Origin: Delphinus delphis
Lineage: Eukaryota > Chordata > Mammalia > Artiodactyla > Delphinidae
Length of the DNA stretch: 64,000 nucleotides
Reading direction: 5' to 3'
Assembly (NCBI RefSeq): GCF_949987515.2
Contig: NC_082701.1
Span: 36,783,755 to 36,847,754, forward strand
This document shows positions 36,758-48,500 of the stretch, piece by piece (position 1 is the stretch's first letter; every line of letters begins with the position of its first letter). The translations under genes were made by a program, and so were the position numbers. The notes under the pieces were generated by a model. That model ran no database searches. It saw only the letters and a program-made list of their open reading frames with translations, and was not told the origin of the DNA.

Positions 36758-39502
36758 CATACTGTTTTGATTACTGTAGCTTTGAAGTATAGTCTGAAGT
36801 CAGGGAGCCCCATTTTTATTTCTCAAGATTGCTTTGGGTCTTTTGTGTTTCTATACAACAAATTGTGATTTTTTTTTGTTTTCTGTGAAAAATGCAATTG
36901 GTTCTTAAGGGTCTTTTGTGTTTCTTAAGGGTCTTTTGTGTTTCCATACAATAAATTGTGATTTTTTTTGTTTTACTTCTGTGAAAAATGCGATTGGTAG
37001 TTTGATAGGGACTGCATTGACTCTGTAGATTGCTTTGGGTAGTATAGTCATTTTCATAATATTGATTCTTCCAATCCAAGAACATGGTATAACTCTCCAT
37101 CTGTTTGTGTCATCTTTAATTTATTTGATCAGTGTCATAGTTTTCTGCATACAGGTCTTTGGCCTCCTTAGGTAGGTTTATTCCTAGGTATTTTATTCTT
37201 TCTGTTGCAGTTTTAAATGGAAGTGTTTCTTTAATTTCTTTTTCAGATTTTTCTTCATTAGAGTATAGGAATGCAAGAGATTTCTGTGCATTAATTTTGT
37301 TTCCTTCTAGTTTACCAAATTCATTGATTAGCTCTAGTAGTTTTGTGGTAGCATCTTTAGGATTCTCTATGTATACTATCATGTCATCTGCAAACAGTGA
37401 CAGTTTCACTTCTCATTTTCTGATTTGGATTCCTTTTATTTCTTTTTCTTCTCTGATTGCTGTGGCTAAAACTTCCAAAACCAAGTGGAATAATGGTGGT
37501 TAGAGTGGGCAGTCTTGTCTTGTTCCTGATCTTAGTGGAAATGGTTTCAGTTTTTCACCATTGAGGAAGATGTTGCTGTGGGTTTGTCATATATGGCCTT
37601 TATTATGTTGAAGTATGTTCCCTCTATACCTACTTTCTGGAGGGTTTTTTTTTTTTATCATAAGTGAGTGTTGGATTCTGTCAAAAGCTTTTTCTGCATT
37701 TATTGAGATTATCATATGGTTTTCTCCTCCTATTTGTTAATATGGCTTATCACATTGATTGATTTGCATATATTCAAGAATCCTTGTATTCCTGGAATAA
37801 ACCCCAATTGATCATGGTGTGTGATCCTTTTAATGTGCTGGTGGATTCTATTTCCTAGTATTTTGTTGATGATTTTGGCATTTATCAGTGACATTTGCAA
37901 TATCAGTGATATTGGCCTGTAGTTTCCTTTATTTGTGGCATTTTTATGTGGTTTTGGTATAAGGGTGATGGTGCGCTTGTAGAATGAGTTTGTGAGTGTT
38001 CCTCCTCTGCTATATTTTGGAAGAGTTTGAGAAGGTTAGGTGTTAGCTCTTCTCTAAATGTTTGATAGAATTCTCCTGTGAAGCCATCCGGTCCTGGGCT
38101 TTGGTTTGCTGGAAGATTTTTAATCACAATTTCAATTTCAGTGCTTGTGATTGGTCTGCTTTTATTATCTATTTCTTCCTGGTTCAGTCTCAGAAGCATT
38201 GTGCATTTCTAAGAATTTGTCCATTTCTTCCAGGTTGTCCATTTTATTGGCATAGAGTTGCTTGTAGTAATCTCTCATGATCTTTTGTATTTCTGCAGTG
38301 TCAGTTGTTACTTCTTTTTCATTTGTAATTCTATTGATTTGAGTCTTCTCCCTTTTTTTCTTGATGAGTCTGGCTAATGGTTTATCAATTTTGTTTATCT
38401 TCTCAAAGAACCATCCTTCAGTTTTATTGTTCTTTGTTATTGTTTCCTTCGTTTCTTTTTCATTTTTTTTCTGATCTAATATTTATGATTTCTTTTCTTC
38501 TGCTAACTTTCGGGTGTTTTTGTTCTGCTTTCTCTAATTCCATTACGTGTAAGGTTAGGTTGTTTATTTTAGATGTTTCTTGTTTCCTGAGGTAGGATTG
38601 TATTGCTGTAAACTTCCCTCTTAGAACTGCTTTTGCTGCATCCCATAGGTTTTGTGTCATCATGTTTTCATTGTCACTTGTTTCTAGGTATTTTTTGATT
38701 TCCTCTTTGATTTCACCAGTGATCTCTTGGTTATTTAGTAGTGCATCGTTTAACTTCCCTGTGTTTGTATATTTTACAGATTTTTTCCTGTAATTGATAT
38801 CTAGTCTCATAGTGTTGTGGTCAGAAAAGTTACTTAATATGATTCCAGTTTTCTTAAATTTTCAAAGGCTTGATTTGTGACCCCAGATATGACCTTTCCT
38901 GGAGAATGTTACATGGGCACTTGAGATAAAAGTGTATTCTGTTGTTTTTGGATGGAGTGTCCTATAAATAGCAGTTAAGTCTGTCTTGTTTAATGTATCA
39001 TTTAAAGCTTGTGTTCCTTATTTATTTTCATTTTGGATGATCTGTCCATTGGTGAAAGTGGGGTGTTAAAGTCCCCTACTATTATTTTATTACTGTTGTT
39101 TTCCGCTTTTATGTCTGTTAGCATTTGCCTTATGTATTGAGGTGCTCCTAAGTTGGGTTCATAAATATTAAAAATTGTTATATCTTCATCTTGGATTTAT
39201 CCTTTGATCATTATGTAGTGTACTTCTTTGTCTCTTCTAATAGTCTTTATTTTAAAGTCTATTTTGTCTGATATGAGAATTGCTACTCCAGGTTTCTTTT
39301 GATTTCCCTTTGCATGGAATATCTTTTTCCATCCCCTTACTTTCAGGCTGTATGTGTCCCTTGGTCTGAAGTGGGTCTCTTGTAGGCAGAATATATACAG
39401 TTCTTGTTTTCGTATCCATTCAACCAGTCTATGTCTTTTGGTTGGAGCATTTAATCCTTTTACATTTAAGGTAATTATCAATATGTATGTTCCTATTACC
39501 AT
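36758..39502 (-). pseudogene. L1 ORF2, 3'-truncated and frameshifted
   Basis: Start MVIGTYILIITLNVKGLNAP at 39502. The endonuclease piece 39197-39502 includes RPRDTYSLKVRGWKKIFHAK. The RT piece 37116-37409 includes LFADDMIVYIENPKDATTK, with the catalytic Asp pair intact. The C-terminal Cys-rich domain is missing. Several frameshifts separate the pieces. Confidence 0.88.
36836..36997. repeat. Local tandem duplication inside L1 ORF2
   Basis: A unit of about 67 bp (gggtcttttgtgtttctatac...gcaattgg) at 36836-36902 is repeated at 36929-36997, with an extra 20-bp piece (gggtcttttgtg + tttcttaa) between. It arose after insertion; no other copy has it. Confidence 0.8.
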
Positions 39503-39560
39503 TTTCTTAATTGTTTTGTGTTTGTTATTGTAGGTCCTTTCCTTTTCTTGTGTTTCCTGC

Positions 39561-40424
39561 CTAGAGAAGTTCTTTTAGCATTTATTGTAAAGCTGTTTGG
39601 TGGTGTTGAATTCTCTTAGCTTTTGCTTGTTTGTAAAGGTTTTAATTTCTCACTCGAATCTTAATGAGTTCCTTGCTGGGTAGAGTAATTTTGCTTGTAG
39701 GTTTTTCCCTTTCATCACTTTAAATATGTCTTGCCACTCCCTTCTGGCTTCCAGATTTTGTGCTGACAGATCAACTGTTAACCTTATGGGGATTCCCTTG
39801 TATGTTAATTACTGCTTTTCCCTTGTTGCTTTTAATATTTGTTCTTTGTATTTAATTTTTGATAGTTTGATTAATATGTGTCTTGGTGTGTTTCCCCTTG
39901 GATTTATCCTGTATGGGACTCTCTGTGCTTCCTGGACTTGATTATTTCCTTACCCATATTAGGGAAGTTTTCAACTATAATGTGTTCAAATACTTTCTCA
40001 GTCCCTTTTTTTTTTTCTCTTCTTCTTCTGGGACCCCTATAATTTGAATGTTGGTGTGTTTGATGTTGTTCCAGATGTCTCTGAGGTTGTCCTTAATTCT
40101 TTTCATTCTTTTTTCTTTATTCTGCTCTGTGGTAGCTTTTTCCACTGTTTTATCTTCCAGGTCACTTATCTGTTCTTCTGCCTTCAGTTATGCTGCTATT
40201 GATTCCTTCTAGAGAATTTTTAGTTTCATTTCTTGTGTCATTCATCATTGTTTGTTTGCTCTTTAGTTCTTCTAGGTCCTTGTTAAACATTTGTTTTATG
40301 TTCTCCACTCCATTTCCAAGATTTTGATTATCTTTATTATCATTACTCTGAATTCTTTTTCAGATAGACTGCCTTTTTCCTCTTCATTTGTTTGGTCTGG
40401 TGTGTTTTTACTTTGCTCCTTCAT
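39561..40424 (-). pseudogene. L1 ORF1, degenerate
   Basis: ATG at 40424 and the normal ending MLKELL-stop at 39561 give an 864-nt span, a multiple of three, but no long frame is open, so it carries stops or compensating shifts. The coiled-coil region is recognisable around 40100-40330. Confidence 0.8.
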
Positions 40425-42606
40425 CTGCTGTGGTTTTCTCTGTCTTCTCATTTTGCATAACTTACTGTGTTTGGTGTCTCCATTTTGCAGGCTGCAGGTT
40501 CGTAGTTCCCATTGTTTTTGGTGTGTGCTACCAGTGGCTAAGGTTCATTCAGTGAGTTGTGTAGGCTTCCTGGTGGAGGGGACTGGTGCCGGTATTCTGG
40601 TGCCTGAAGCTGGATCTTGTCTTTCTGGTGGGAAGGACTATATCCTGTTGTGTGTTTTGGGGTGTCTGTGGCCTTATTATGATTTTAGCCAGCCTCTCTA
40701 CTAATGGATGGGGTTGTGTTCCTGTCTTGCTAGTTGTTTGGCATAGTGTGTCCAACACTGTAGCTTGCTGGCTGTTGAGTGGAGCTGGGTCTTAGCGTTG
40801 AGATGGAGATCTCTGGGAGAGCTTTCGCTGTTTGATATTACACCTGGCTGGGAGGTCTCTGGTGGACAAATATCCTGAGCTCAGCTCTCCCACATCAGAG
40901 GCTTGGGCCTGACACCTGGCCAGAGCACCAAGATGCTGTTAGCCACACAGCTCAGAAGAAAAGGGAGAAAAAAAAAAAGGAAAGAAAGAAAAAATAAATA
41001 AAATAAAGTTATTAAAATAGAAAAAAAATTATTCAAAATAAAAACATTAAAAGTAATAAAAAAAGAAAGAGAGAAAGAAGAGAGCAATGATACTAAAAAA
41101 CAAATATTCCAATGATAACAAGTGGTAAAAACTATTGTAAAAAAGAAAAAAAATCAGAATGGACAGTCAGAACCCTAGGATAAATCACAAAAGTGAAGCT
41201 ATACAGACAAAATCACACAAAGAAGTATACACATACACACTCACAAAAAGAGAAAAAGGAAAAATATATATATATATAAATAAAAAAAGGAAGAGAGCAA
41301 CCAAATCAATAAGCAAATCTACCAGTTATAATAAGCTCTAAATACTAAACTAAGATAAACATACAACCAGAGACAAATTAGATGCAGAAAGCAGACCCCA
41401 AGTCTACAGTTGCTTCCAAAGTCCACTGCCTCAATGTTGGGATGATTCATTAGGTATTCCAGTGATACTGGGTATATCAAGTTGATTGTGGAGATTTAAT
41501 CTGCTGCTCCTGAGGCTGCTGGGAAAATTTCCCTTTCTCTTCTTTGTTCACACAGCTCTTGGGGTTCAGCTTTGAATGTAGCTCTGCCACTGCATGTAGG
41601 TCGTCTGAGGGTGTCTGTTCCCCATCCAGACTGGACAGGGTTAAAGGAGCGGCTGATTATAGGGCTCTGGCTCACTCAGGCTTGGGGGAGGGAGGGGTAC
41701 GGGATGTGGAGTGAGCCTGCAGCGGCTGAGGCTGATATGACGTTGCAACAGCCTGAGGTGGGCCATGTATTCTCTCAGAGAAATTGTCCCTGGATCATGG
41801 GACCCTGGTAGTGGTGGGCTGCACATTCTCCCAGAAGGGTGGTGTGGATTTTGACCTGTGCTTGCACACAGGCTTCTTGTTGGCTATAGCAGCAGCCTTA
41901 GTATTTCATGCCCATCTCTGGGGTCCGCACTGATAGCCGTGGCTCGCTTCCATCTCTGGAGCTCATTTAGGCAGTGCTCTGTATCCCCTCTCTTCATGCA
42001 TCCTGAAACAATTGTCTCTTGCCTCTTAGGCAGTTCCAGAGTTTTTCCCTGTCTACCTCCCGGCTAGCTCTGGCGCACTAGCTCCCTTCAGGCTGTGTTC
42101 ACACAGCCAACCCCAGTCCTCTCCCTGGGATCTGAACTCTGAAGCCCGAGCCTCAGTTCCAGCCCCCACCTGCCTCGGCGGGTGAGCAGACAAGCCTCTC
42201 AGGCTGCTGATTGCTCGTCGGCACTGATCCTCTGTGCGGGAATCTCTCTGCTTTGCCCTTTGCATCCCTGTTCCTGTGCTCTCCTCCGTGGCTCTGAAGA
42301 TTCCCGCCCCCCCCCTTCCCACATCTCCGCCAGTGAGGGGGCTTCCTAGTGTGTGGAAACTTTTCCTCCTTCATAGCTCCCTCCCCGAGGTGCAGGTCCC
42401 ATCCCTATTCTTTTGTCTCTGTTCTTCCTTTTGCCCCACCTAGGCACGTGTGGAGTTTCTTCCTTTTGGGAAGTCTGAGGTCTTCTGCCATAATTCAGTA
42501 AGTGTTCCTGTAGGAGTTGTTCCACATGTAGATGTAGTTTTGATGTATTTGTGGGGAGGAAGGTGATCTCCATGTCTTACTCCTCCACCATCTTGAAGGT
42601 GCCCCC
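40425..42606 (-). promoter_or_regulatory. Complete L1 5'UTR / internal promoter, antisense to CA10
   Basis: About 2.2 kb of GC-richer sequence ending at the L1 5' terminus, with a purine/A-rich segment at 40960-41300. L1 5'UTRs are known to carry a pol II promoter and often an antisense promoter. Activity here is inferred only from structure. Confidence 0.6.
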
Positions 42607-42769
42607 CAGTGCTTCTTATGCTTCCTCGCATTCATAGACACTATATCAGCTATTATCTCATTTCCAGCTCATGTCATTTTCATGTTTTTAATACCCAGAA
42701 CCTAACACAGCACCTAAGATATGGTTAGAACTTCATACACACTTTCAGAACAAATAAGATTTTGATTGA

Positions 42770-42877
42770 AGCACCAATTCCCTCCCTTACTGGCTTTATA
42801 ACCTCATGTAGGTCATTGAATCAATATATCTGGCATTATTCTCCTTTTGTATAAAATAAAGAAGTTGAATCATAGGG
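42770..42877 (+). repeat. MIR-type SINE, left part
   Basis: tactggctttataacctcatg, taggtcattgaatcaa, ttgtataaaataaagaagttgaa: the MIR middle region in sense, broken at ttgaatca by hAT elements and resuming near 43140. Confidence 0.65.
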
Positions 42878-43060
42878 GTGGTTCCCCAAGTGTAGTCTCT
42901 GGACCAGCAGCATCAGCACCACCTAGCAACTTGTTGGAAATGCAAATTCTTAGGCTCCCAGACACGCTGAATTACAATCTCTGGGATTGGGGCCCTGAAA
43001 CCTGTGTTTATAATAAACCCTCTAGGTGATTCTGATGCATGGTATCATTTAAAAACTGCT
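42878..43060 (-). mobile_element. MER20-like hAT MITE
   Basis: gtggttccccaagtgtagtc, gaccagcagcatcagcacc, cttgttggaaatgcaaattc and aggtgattctgatgcatgg are MER20 read from its reverse strand. Non-coding hAT-Charlie derivative. Confidence 0.8.
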
Positions 43061-43136
43061 AGACTGGGGTTGTAAAACTGTGGCCTGTGGACCCACAGGG
43101 CGAGTCCCATCCAAGGCTTGTTTTTGTACAGGAAAG
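43061..43136 (-). mobile_element. MER5A-like hAT fragment
   Basis: ggttgtaaaactgtggcctg, tggacccacagggcgag and tgtttttgtacaggaaagtt match one end of MER5A in antisense. It directly follows the MER20 unit. Confidence 0.6.
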
Positions 43137-43210
43137 TTCTGCTAATCTCTACATTAAATGATATGATCACTGAGGTGCCTTCCAGTTCTATGATTCCTTG
43201 GTTATGAGTA
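43137..43210 (+). repeat. MIR-type SINE, right part
   Basis: tgatatgatcactgaggtgc and cttccagttctatgattcct continue the theme broken at 42877. Confidence 0.5.
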
Positions 43211-43224
43211 CAGTGTCTTATCCC

Positions 43225-43350
43225 TGATTGACAGGGGACTGCCAGTCAGGAGACCTGGGTTCTAGACCATCTGTTTCTACCTTGTTGTAATGTACAATAA
43301 GTTATTTCTCCTCTCCGAAGCTCAGTTTTCTCATCCTGAAAAATGACATT
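43225..43350 (+). repeat. MIR SINE fragment
   Basis: ggagacctgggttctagacc, ataagttatttctcctctcc and ctcagttttctcatcctg in MIR order. Confidence 0.65.
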
Positions 43351-43359
43351 AGGGTAAGT

Positions 43360-44150
43360 TTGCTGAGTCAGTCAGAATCCAGTTAGGAAAAGAGAAACCA
43401 TGCCAGCTATCTCAAACAATAGGAATTTAACATGGGGAATTGGGGTACACAGATGTTTGAAAGCTGAAAGCAGAAAAAGGGAGAGCCAAGGCAACTTGGC
43501 AGGAATAAAACCAGAGCAGCTCCCACCCTTAGAACTTGGGGAACAGAAAGGAAGAGGCCACTAAGAATTTGGGAATTGGAAGGTGGGCCCTGAAGGACTA
43601 TAACTTAAACCTCTAAGGTGACAGCATTACAAGCTGCTGCTCATACTCCTAAGAAGGTGATTTCCTGTGGCTGGTACTTGAGAATACACAGCTTTATGGT
43701 TTCTTGAATTAATAAAAGTGTGTGGCCCAGTAAATGCTTGAAATATCAAGGAAGCTGTAGCCCACCTGATACTAAGATAGCATGGCAGGGTGGGGGTGTG
43801 TGTGCAGCTCCGTAGCTGGAGACTGCAATGGGGTGGTATTCTAGTGAGGGAGGTGAGGCCTTGTAGACCAGACCTGGGATTGGTGGGAAAAGCTGAAAAC
43901 TAGTCATAATTACTTTTTGCTGCTGGTACAGTAAAGTTGACAAGTACTGAAGCTGGAAAGGGGCACTTTCTCCCTTCCTCCCAACTTCCAGATTCCCACC
44001 AATGCCTTTCACTGGCAGAACCTGACATGAAGATAGCCAGAAAGGAGATAGGAAATGCAGCATATAGAGTTCCAGCCCCAGCATCACAGAACAGAGAATA
44101 GAAGGGGGAAAGGAGGGATTTGGAGCTGAGAGACAGGCAAATAACAAGCA
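43360..44150. repeat. Unassigned old dispersed repeat
   Basis: agaatccagttaggaaaag, caaacaataggaatttaaca and later aagatagccagaaaggagat are familiar from a widespread old mammalian element, but I cannot name it. Overlapping minus-strand open frames (43746-44147 and 43900-44406) have no recognisable protein features. Confidence 0.35.
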
Positions 44151-44634
44151 CGGTCAGTCTGATGATCTTCCAGGTCCCTCTGTACTTGAGGAATTGCATT
44201 ATATAAGCATATTGGTTACATAGATATGCCATGGATCCATGCATGACTTTTTCACCCACTTCAGGTGTTATGGGACATGACCATCCTTTGAGAATGATAT
44301 TTATCATGACCTCTAATATCATGGCTCTGAAAGGGCCTGTTTTACTCCCGGAATGTTTTAGGTTGAAAGAAGAATAAAAATAATGCACTTTTTTTTTTTT
44401 GAGCAACAGTTATGTCCCAGACATTGTTTCCCAATACAAAGATAACTAATAGATTGAATTTTACTCCTTTCAAGAATGTCCTTTAATAAAAGCATTTTCC
44501 CTTAGGAAATATTATTAATAAAAGTTGCTTTTCCTCTAGGCTACCTCCCTAATCCCATCTTCCATCAACACCCATCCAGGCTATCCTTTTCTCTACCTAC
44601 TTGAGCTGTACACTAGACTAATTGTTTGTTTTTA

Positions 44635-44870
44635 TTTAATAAAGCATAGCTCTTACTTTGTGTTCTAAGAGCTTTTCAAACACTAATTCATTCAGTCATC
44701 ATAACAATCCCATGATGTGGGTGTTGTTATTAGATGTATTTTACAGGTGAGGAGTTGAGACTTGAAAAAGCCAAGTTATTTTCCTAAGGTCACACACTGA
44801 TGAAATGGGAGAGCCAGGATTTTGATTCAGACAGTCTGGCTTCAGACTCTTCTGATCACCATACTCAAAT
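44635..44870 (-). repeat. MIR SINE, antisense
   Basis: cattcagtcatcataacaat, tgttattagatgtattttacagg, cctaaggtcacacactgatg and cagacagtctggcttcagac give the antisense MIR order. Confidence 0.8.
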
Positions 44871-44984
44871 ATGGTGTACTGGTGTACTATCGTGTAACCA
44901 TCACCCAGCTCTGCCACATCTGAAAATGCTGCCATATTTTTTCATGTCTCTCTCTTCTAAGAAGTAAAGCTGCAATTATAGTTA

Positions 44985-45560
44985 GAGCCATCTGTGTACC
45001 TCTCCTTAATCATTTTTTATTTCTTTCCTACCTTGAGCAAACCACTATCCAACATTTTGTATTCTCATGCAAACTTTTTATCATATACTTTTACTATAAT
45101 TTTATATATGTATCCAGTAAACAATTTAAAGCATTATTTCCAAGGTGTTAATCCTTATTGGTATGATGTCCTATAATACATATCCTTCTACAGATTTTTT
45201 GTTTTTTGTTTTTTACCATTCAACATGTTTCTGAGATTTATTTATGTTGGTAGATTCACTGGGTTTTAGTTCATTTAACTGCTGAATAGTAGTCCATTAT
45301 ATGGATTTATTACAATTTATTTTCCATTCTGCTGTCGATAAACATTTAAGTTATTTCTAATTTTTCACTGTTACAAACAATCTACAGTAAACCTTCTCTA
45401 TTTCTTCTTGGGCACACATGTCGATTTGTATTATTTCTGGATTATAGGGTATACACATTTTCAGTTTTACTAGGTACTTCCATAGTGTTCTCCAAATTGG
45501 TTGCACTCATATGAGGAGTTAGTATATATCTTTATCAGGCTTTTGCATTTTCTCAGCGTG
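44985..45560 (-). repeat. Old L1M 3' region, antisense
   Basis: aaaccactatccaacatttt, tgctgaatagtagtccatta and gtgttctccaaattggttgc are the antisense 3' end of old L1M elements. Highly diverged, no tail. Confidence 0.7.
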
Positions 45561-45599
45561 ATGGGGGCTGAAATGGCATCTCCTTGTTGCTGTCTTTGA

Positions 45600-45800
45600 G
45601 TTCAAACAAGTATGAGCCACATGATGCAATTTTACTGTTTCACATCTCTGTGCTTGCTATTTCATTTTTCCTGGAATGTTTTCGTGTTTCTTCACTTCAA
45701 AATATCTATTTTTCTTTCATTACCCTAACTCAAACATTCCTCTTAGCTTCTAGTGATCCATGGTCTTCCAAACACATTTTGCTGCTTTCTATTTTTTGTT
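45600..45800 (+). repeat. Possible L2 3' fragment
   Basis: ctgtgcttgctatttcattt, ttcctggaatgttttcg and cctaactcaaacattcctc resemble the L2 3' region. Weak. Confidence 0.4.
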
Positions 45801-45960
45801 CCACAGCGCTTTGATCTTAACAGAAGGATAATGTTTATGTCAGTTGTCCTTGCATAATTATTAATAGTGCCCTTTTGTTCTCAAAAGTGACCCAGTTTGG
45901 ACAATGAATCAATAGTGACCTCCTTGATATTAACTCCATTATGGCTTATATCGTAGTTTT

Positions 45961-46162
45961 TATTTATTTTTCGGTATGCAGGCCTCTCACTGTTGTGGCC
46001 TCTCCCATTGCGGAGCACAGGCTCCGGACGCGCAGGCTCAGTGGCCATGGCTCACGGGCCCAGCCGCTCCGCAGCATGTGGGATCTTCCCGGACCAGGGC
46101 ACTAACCCGTGTCCCCTGCATCGGCAGACGGACTCTCAACCACTGCACAACCAGGGAAGCCC
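45961..46162 (-). mobile_element. CHR SINE
   Basis: Antisense copy with pol III boxes (B box slightly altered: cactaacccg). Flanked by tatcgtagttttt (45949-45961) and tatcgtaattttt (46163-46175), a 13-bp duplication with one mismatch. Confidence 0.96.
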
Positions 46163-46175
46163 TATCGTAATTTTT

Positions 46176-47119
46176 TGACATCACATATTTGCCCATTTTT
46201 CCCCCTTGAAAATCTAAGGTCTCCTAGACCACTCCTTTGTCATCTAGAAAAGTTTTTAGCCACTCATGATTTATTATCTTTTAATGGAACCTGACTTGGC
46301 TCAAACCCACCTTCTTCTTGCAAGGAAAAAATGTGAAGAACTCTCTGTAGCAGGTTTATTCCATTTTCTTATTAGCACTTTGCCAAGAGCAAGACATCAT
46401 GAAGTCAATAACTAAAGTAAAAGAAGGAGACTGCTTTATGTTTTTGCTTCAAGTTTTACTTGAGAGTTTAGTTTCACAAGATAATTAGAATAAGCCATTG
46501 TGTTTCTAGCATGTTAAAAAAGATACAATGCCTTACGGTTTAGAATTATTTAGGAAGCTATCAAGTAGACCTATGCAAGCAGGGAATTTCTCTTCAAAGA
46601 AAGTGCAAAGTGAAAATGATAATAATAAAATGGTATTGATAGCCTTTGGTTGCCATGGAAATGCTAGTTCACCCACTCCTGCTAGGTACTGTGGTTCATT
46701 TCACAATATTAGGTGTAGTAGAAGATCACATATCCACTTTTATTGTTTCATGGGCTGTAGTGGTAAGCATAGAAATATGCATTTAATTTTGTGCATTGAC
46801 ATGACCTCCCTGTTGGGTTTAGAAGGCAGAATGTCAGTGCTCTAAACTTAATCCATTTTATTTGCATGTATGAGATTCGAGATGTTTGCTGTGCCCATGA
46901 TGGCTCCTGTATTTTTCAGAGTGCTTACTATTTTAAATTCCTGCCCTTCTGTTAAAACTTTGTATGGCACTGAAAATGTGTTCACAGCAGTTATATCACA
47001 AAGATTGTAAGGGAGTCACAAATTCTCAATTTCTAATATTTTTCAACTTTATCAGTTTGTTCTACCATTCAATTAGTGGATTGAGCAAGTTAGTACAAAG
47101 GGGGATTTGGGGGGTTGGG
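46176..47119. other. Unique intron with clustered transcription-factor-like motifs
   Basis: No repeat recognised. Contains an RFX-like half-palindrome ggttgccatggaaa (46649-46662) and POU-octamer-like words atatgcat (46775-46782) and atttgcat (46860-46867). Candidate conserved non-coding element; no exon seen. Confidence 0.35.
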
Positions 47120-47230
47120 AGGAAAGACAATAGTATTTATTGAACCCATGATATGACCAAGGAACTGTGTGAAGAACTTTACAATTATTTTTATGTTCAA
47201 TCCTTAAGACATTAGAAACCGTTGATTTTT
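47120..47230 (-). repeat. MIR SINE fragment, weak
   Basis: agtatttattgaacccatga, gaactgtgtgaagaactttac and tgttcaatccttaaga follow the antisense MIR start. Confidence 0.5.
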
Positions 47231-48309
47231 TAAAAAAATATTTTTTAAAACCCAGTATTAGAGAAGGGAGGTGATTTTCATATACTCCTTCATATGATTA
47301 GTGACAAAAACCAGTGTCATTCCCAACATATGGTGGTAACTGGTAAAAAATATGTATTTTTTAAAAAGATAAGAATTTATATTTTTGGGTACAGTTAAGC
47401 AAATTTATTTATGCTTTGCATTTTCCGGAGCCGGGTCATTGTCAGACACAATTATAAGCCAAATATTTTAGTTTACTTTGCTCATGCCTTGATGTGTATC
47501 TGAGGACTGCATATGTGGAGTAGACACAGAAGTGGAATCCAGTTTGTATCCCTTTGCTTCCATATGACTTCTCAGTTCCCATAGGACTAAGGCAAGTTTC
47601 CTTTGTCATTCTGAATATTCTCACCTCTTCCCTTCCACAGGGACTGCCTCATAGTACACACTCTTTTTCAATTCATTCCATTAATGTTATTCAACAGTTT
47701 TGAAACTCATCATTAAGGCAGAAAGGTTAACAGGCCCTACTGCATGATCTTTAAAGGCTGATAATGTCAAGATAAATGCTTTCTCTTAAATCTGTTTTTA
47801 AAGGCCAGAATCATGCATGCATCTCTGGGAGAGGATAATGACAACAAAATTATTACCAGGAGCCAATCCCTGTAATCATGGGTGCCAGCTAGGATTTATT
47901 GCTCAGTTGGACAAAAGCCTCTGCCACCAAAAGCCTATTGTTCATCCTTGGTGGACTTAATTTTAGGGTGTGAAGGGTAAGTCATGGCTCTATACCCTGC
48001 AACAAAACGGTATGTTCTCTACGGAAGTGAACAGATGCGTTTGCTTGACATGATAATTTTTGACTTTACAAAAAGTCTTTCTCTCTTAGAGTATACATAT
48101 AAAATGTGTAAGATAAATACACATGTAATATTGTGATACAATAAATTATAAAATAAATCCACTTTTTAGTTCAGCCACATGGCTTTTCATACTTGGACAT
48201 AAAATCAAACCTACGGGTAAGGAGTTGTAAGTTTCTTAGAAACATTTGTGATCAGGTTTCAATGGCTCATTCTTCTCGATATTTTTGCTTCCCTTCAGAG
48301 ATTCAGATT
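47231..48309. other. Unique intronic sequence
   Basis: No repeat or exon recognised. The segment 47690-47960 has balanced base composition and is unique-looking. Confidence 0.4.
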
Positions 48310-48500
48310 CAAGGTGACTGAAGTGCTCACTGTTGGCCAGACACCATGCCAGGTACTTTGTATCTCACTCTCCCACAATAATGACATGAATATTATTTAT
48401 AGGATAGGGTAGGAATATATGGTATTTCTTAGATGAGAAACAGATGAGGCCTTGAGAGGTTGAGAACTTTTTATGGTGATTTAGGCCTTTCATCTCCCAA
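48310..48500 (-). repeat. MIR SINE, antisense
   Basis: ccagacaccatgccaggtac, attatttataggataggg, gatgagaaacagatgaggcc and ttgagaggttgagaac match the antisense MIR. Confidence 0.65.

Larger units (their letters stand above)
36758..42606 (-). mobile_element. Antisense L1 with complete 5' end but truncated 3' end
   Basis: Minus strand: 5' terminus (42606, ...ttcaagatggtggagg), 5'UTR (about 2.2 kb), ORF1 (40424-39561), ORF2 from 39502 to 36758, where it is cut before the C-terminal region and 3'UTR. A 3' loss with an intact 5' end is the reverse of normal L1 truncation and implies a later rearrangement. RT FADD is intact at 37383-37394, but ORF2 is frameshifted. Confidence 0.93.

Noticed and set aside
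43746..44406. Overlapping minus frames of 133 and 168 codons
   Set aside because: Lie in what looks like an old dispersed repeat, with no recognisable domain, splice structure or start context.
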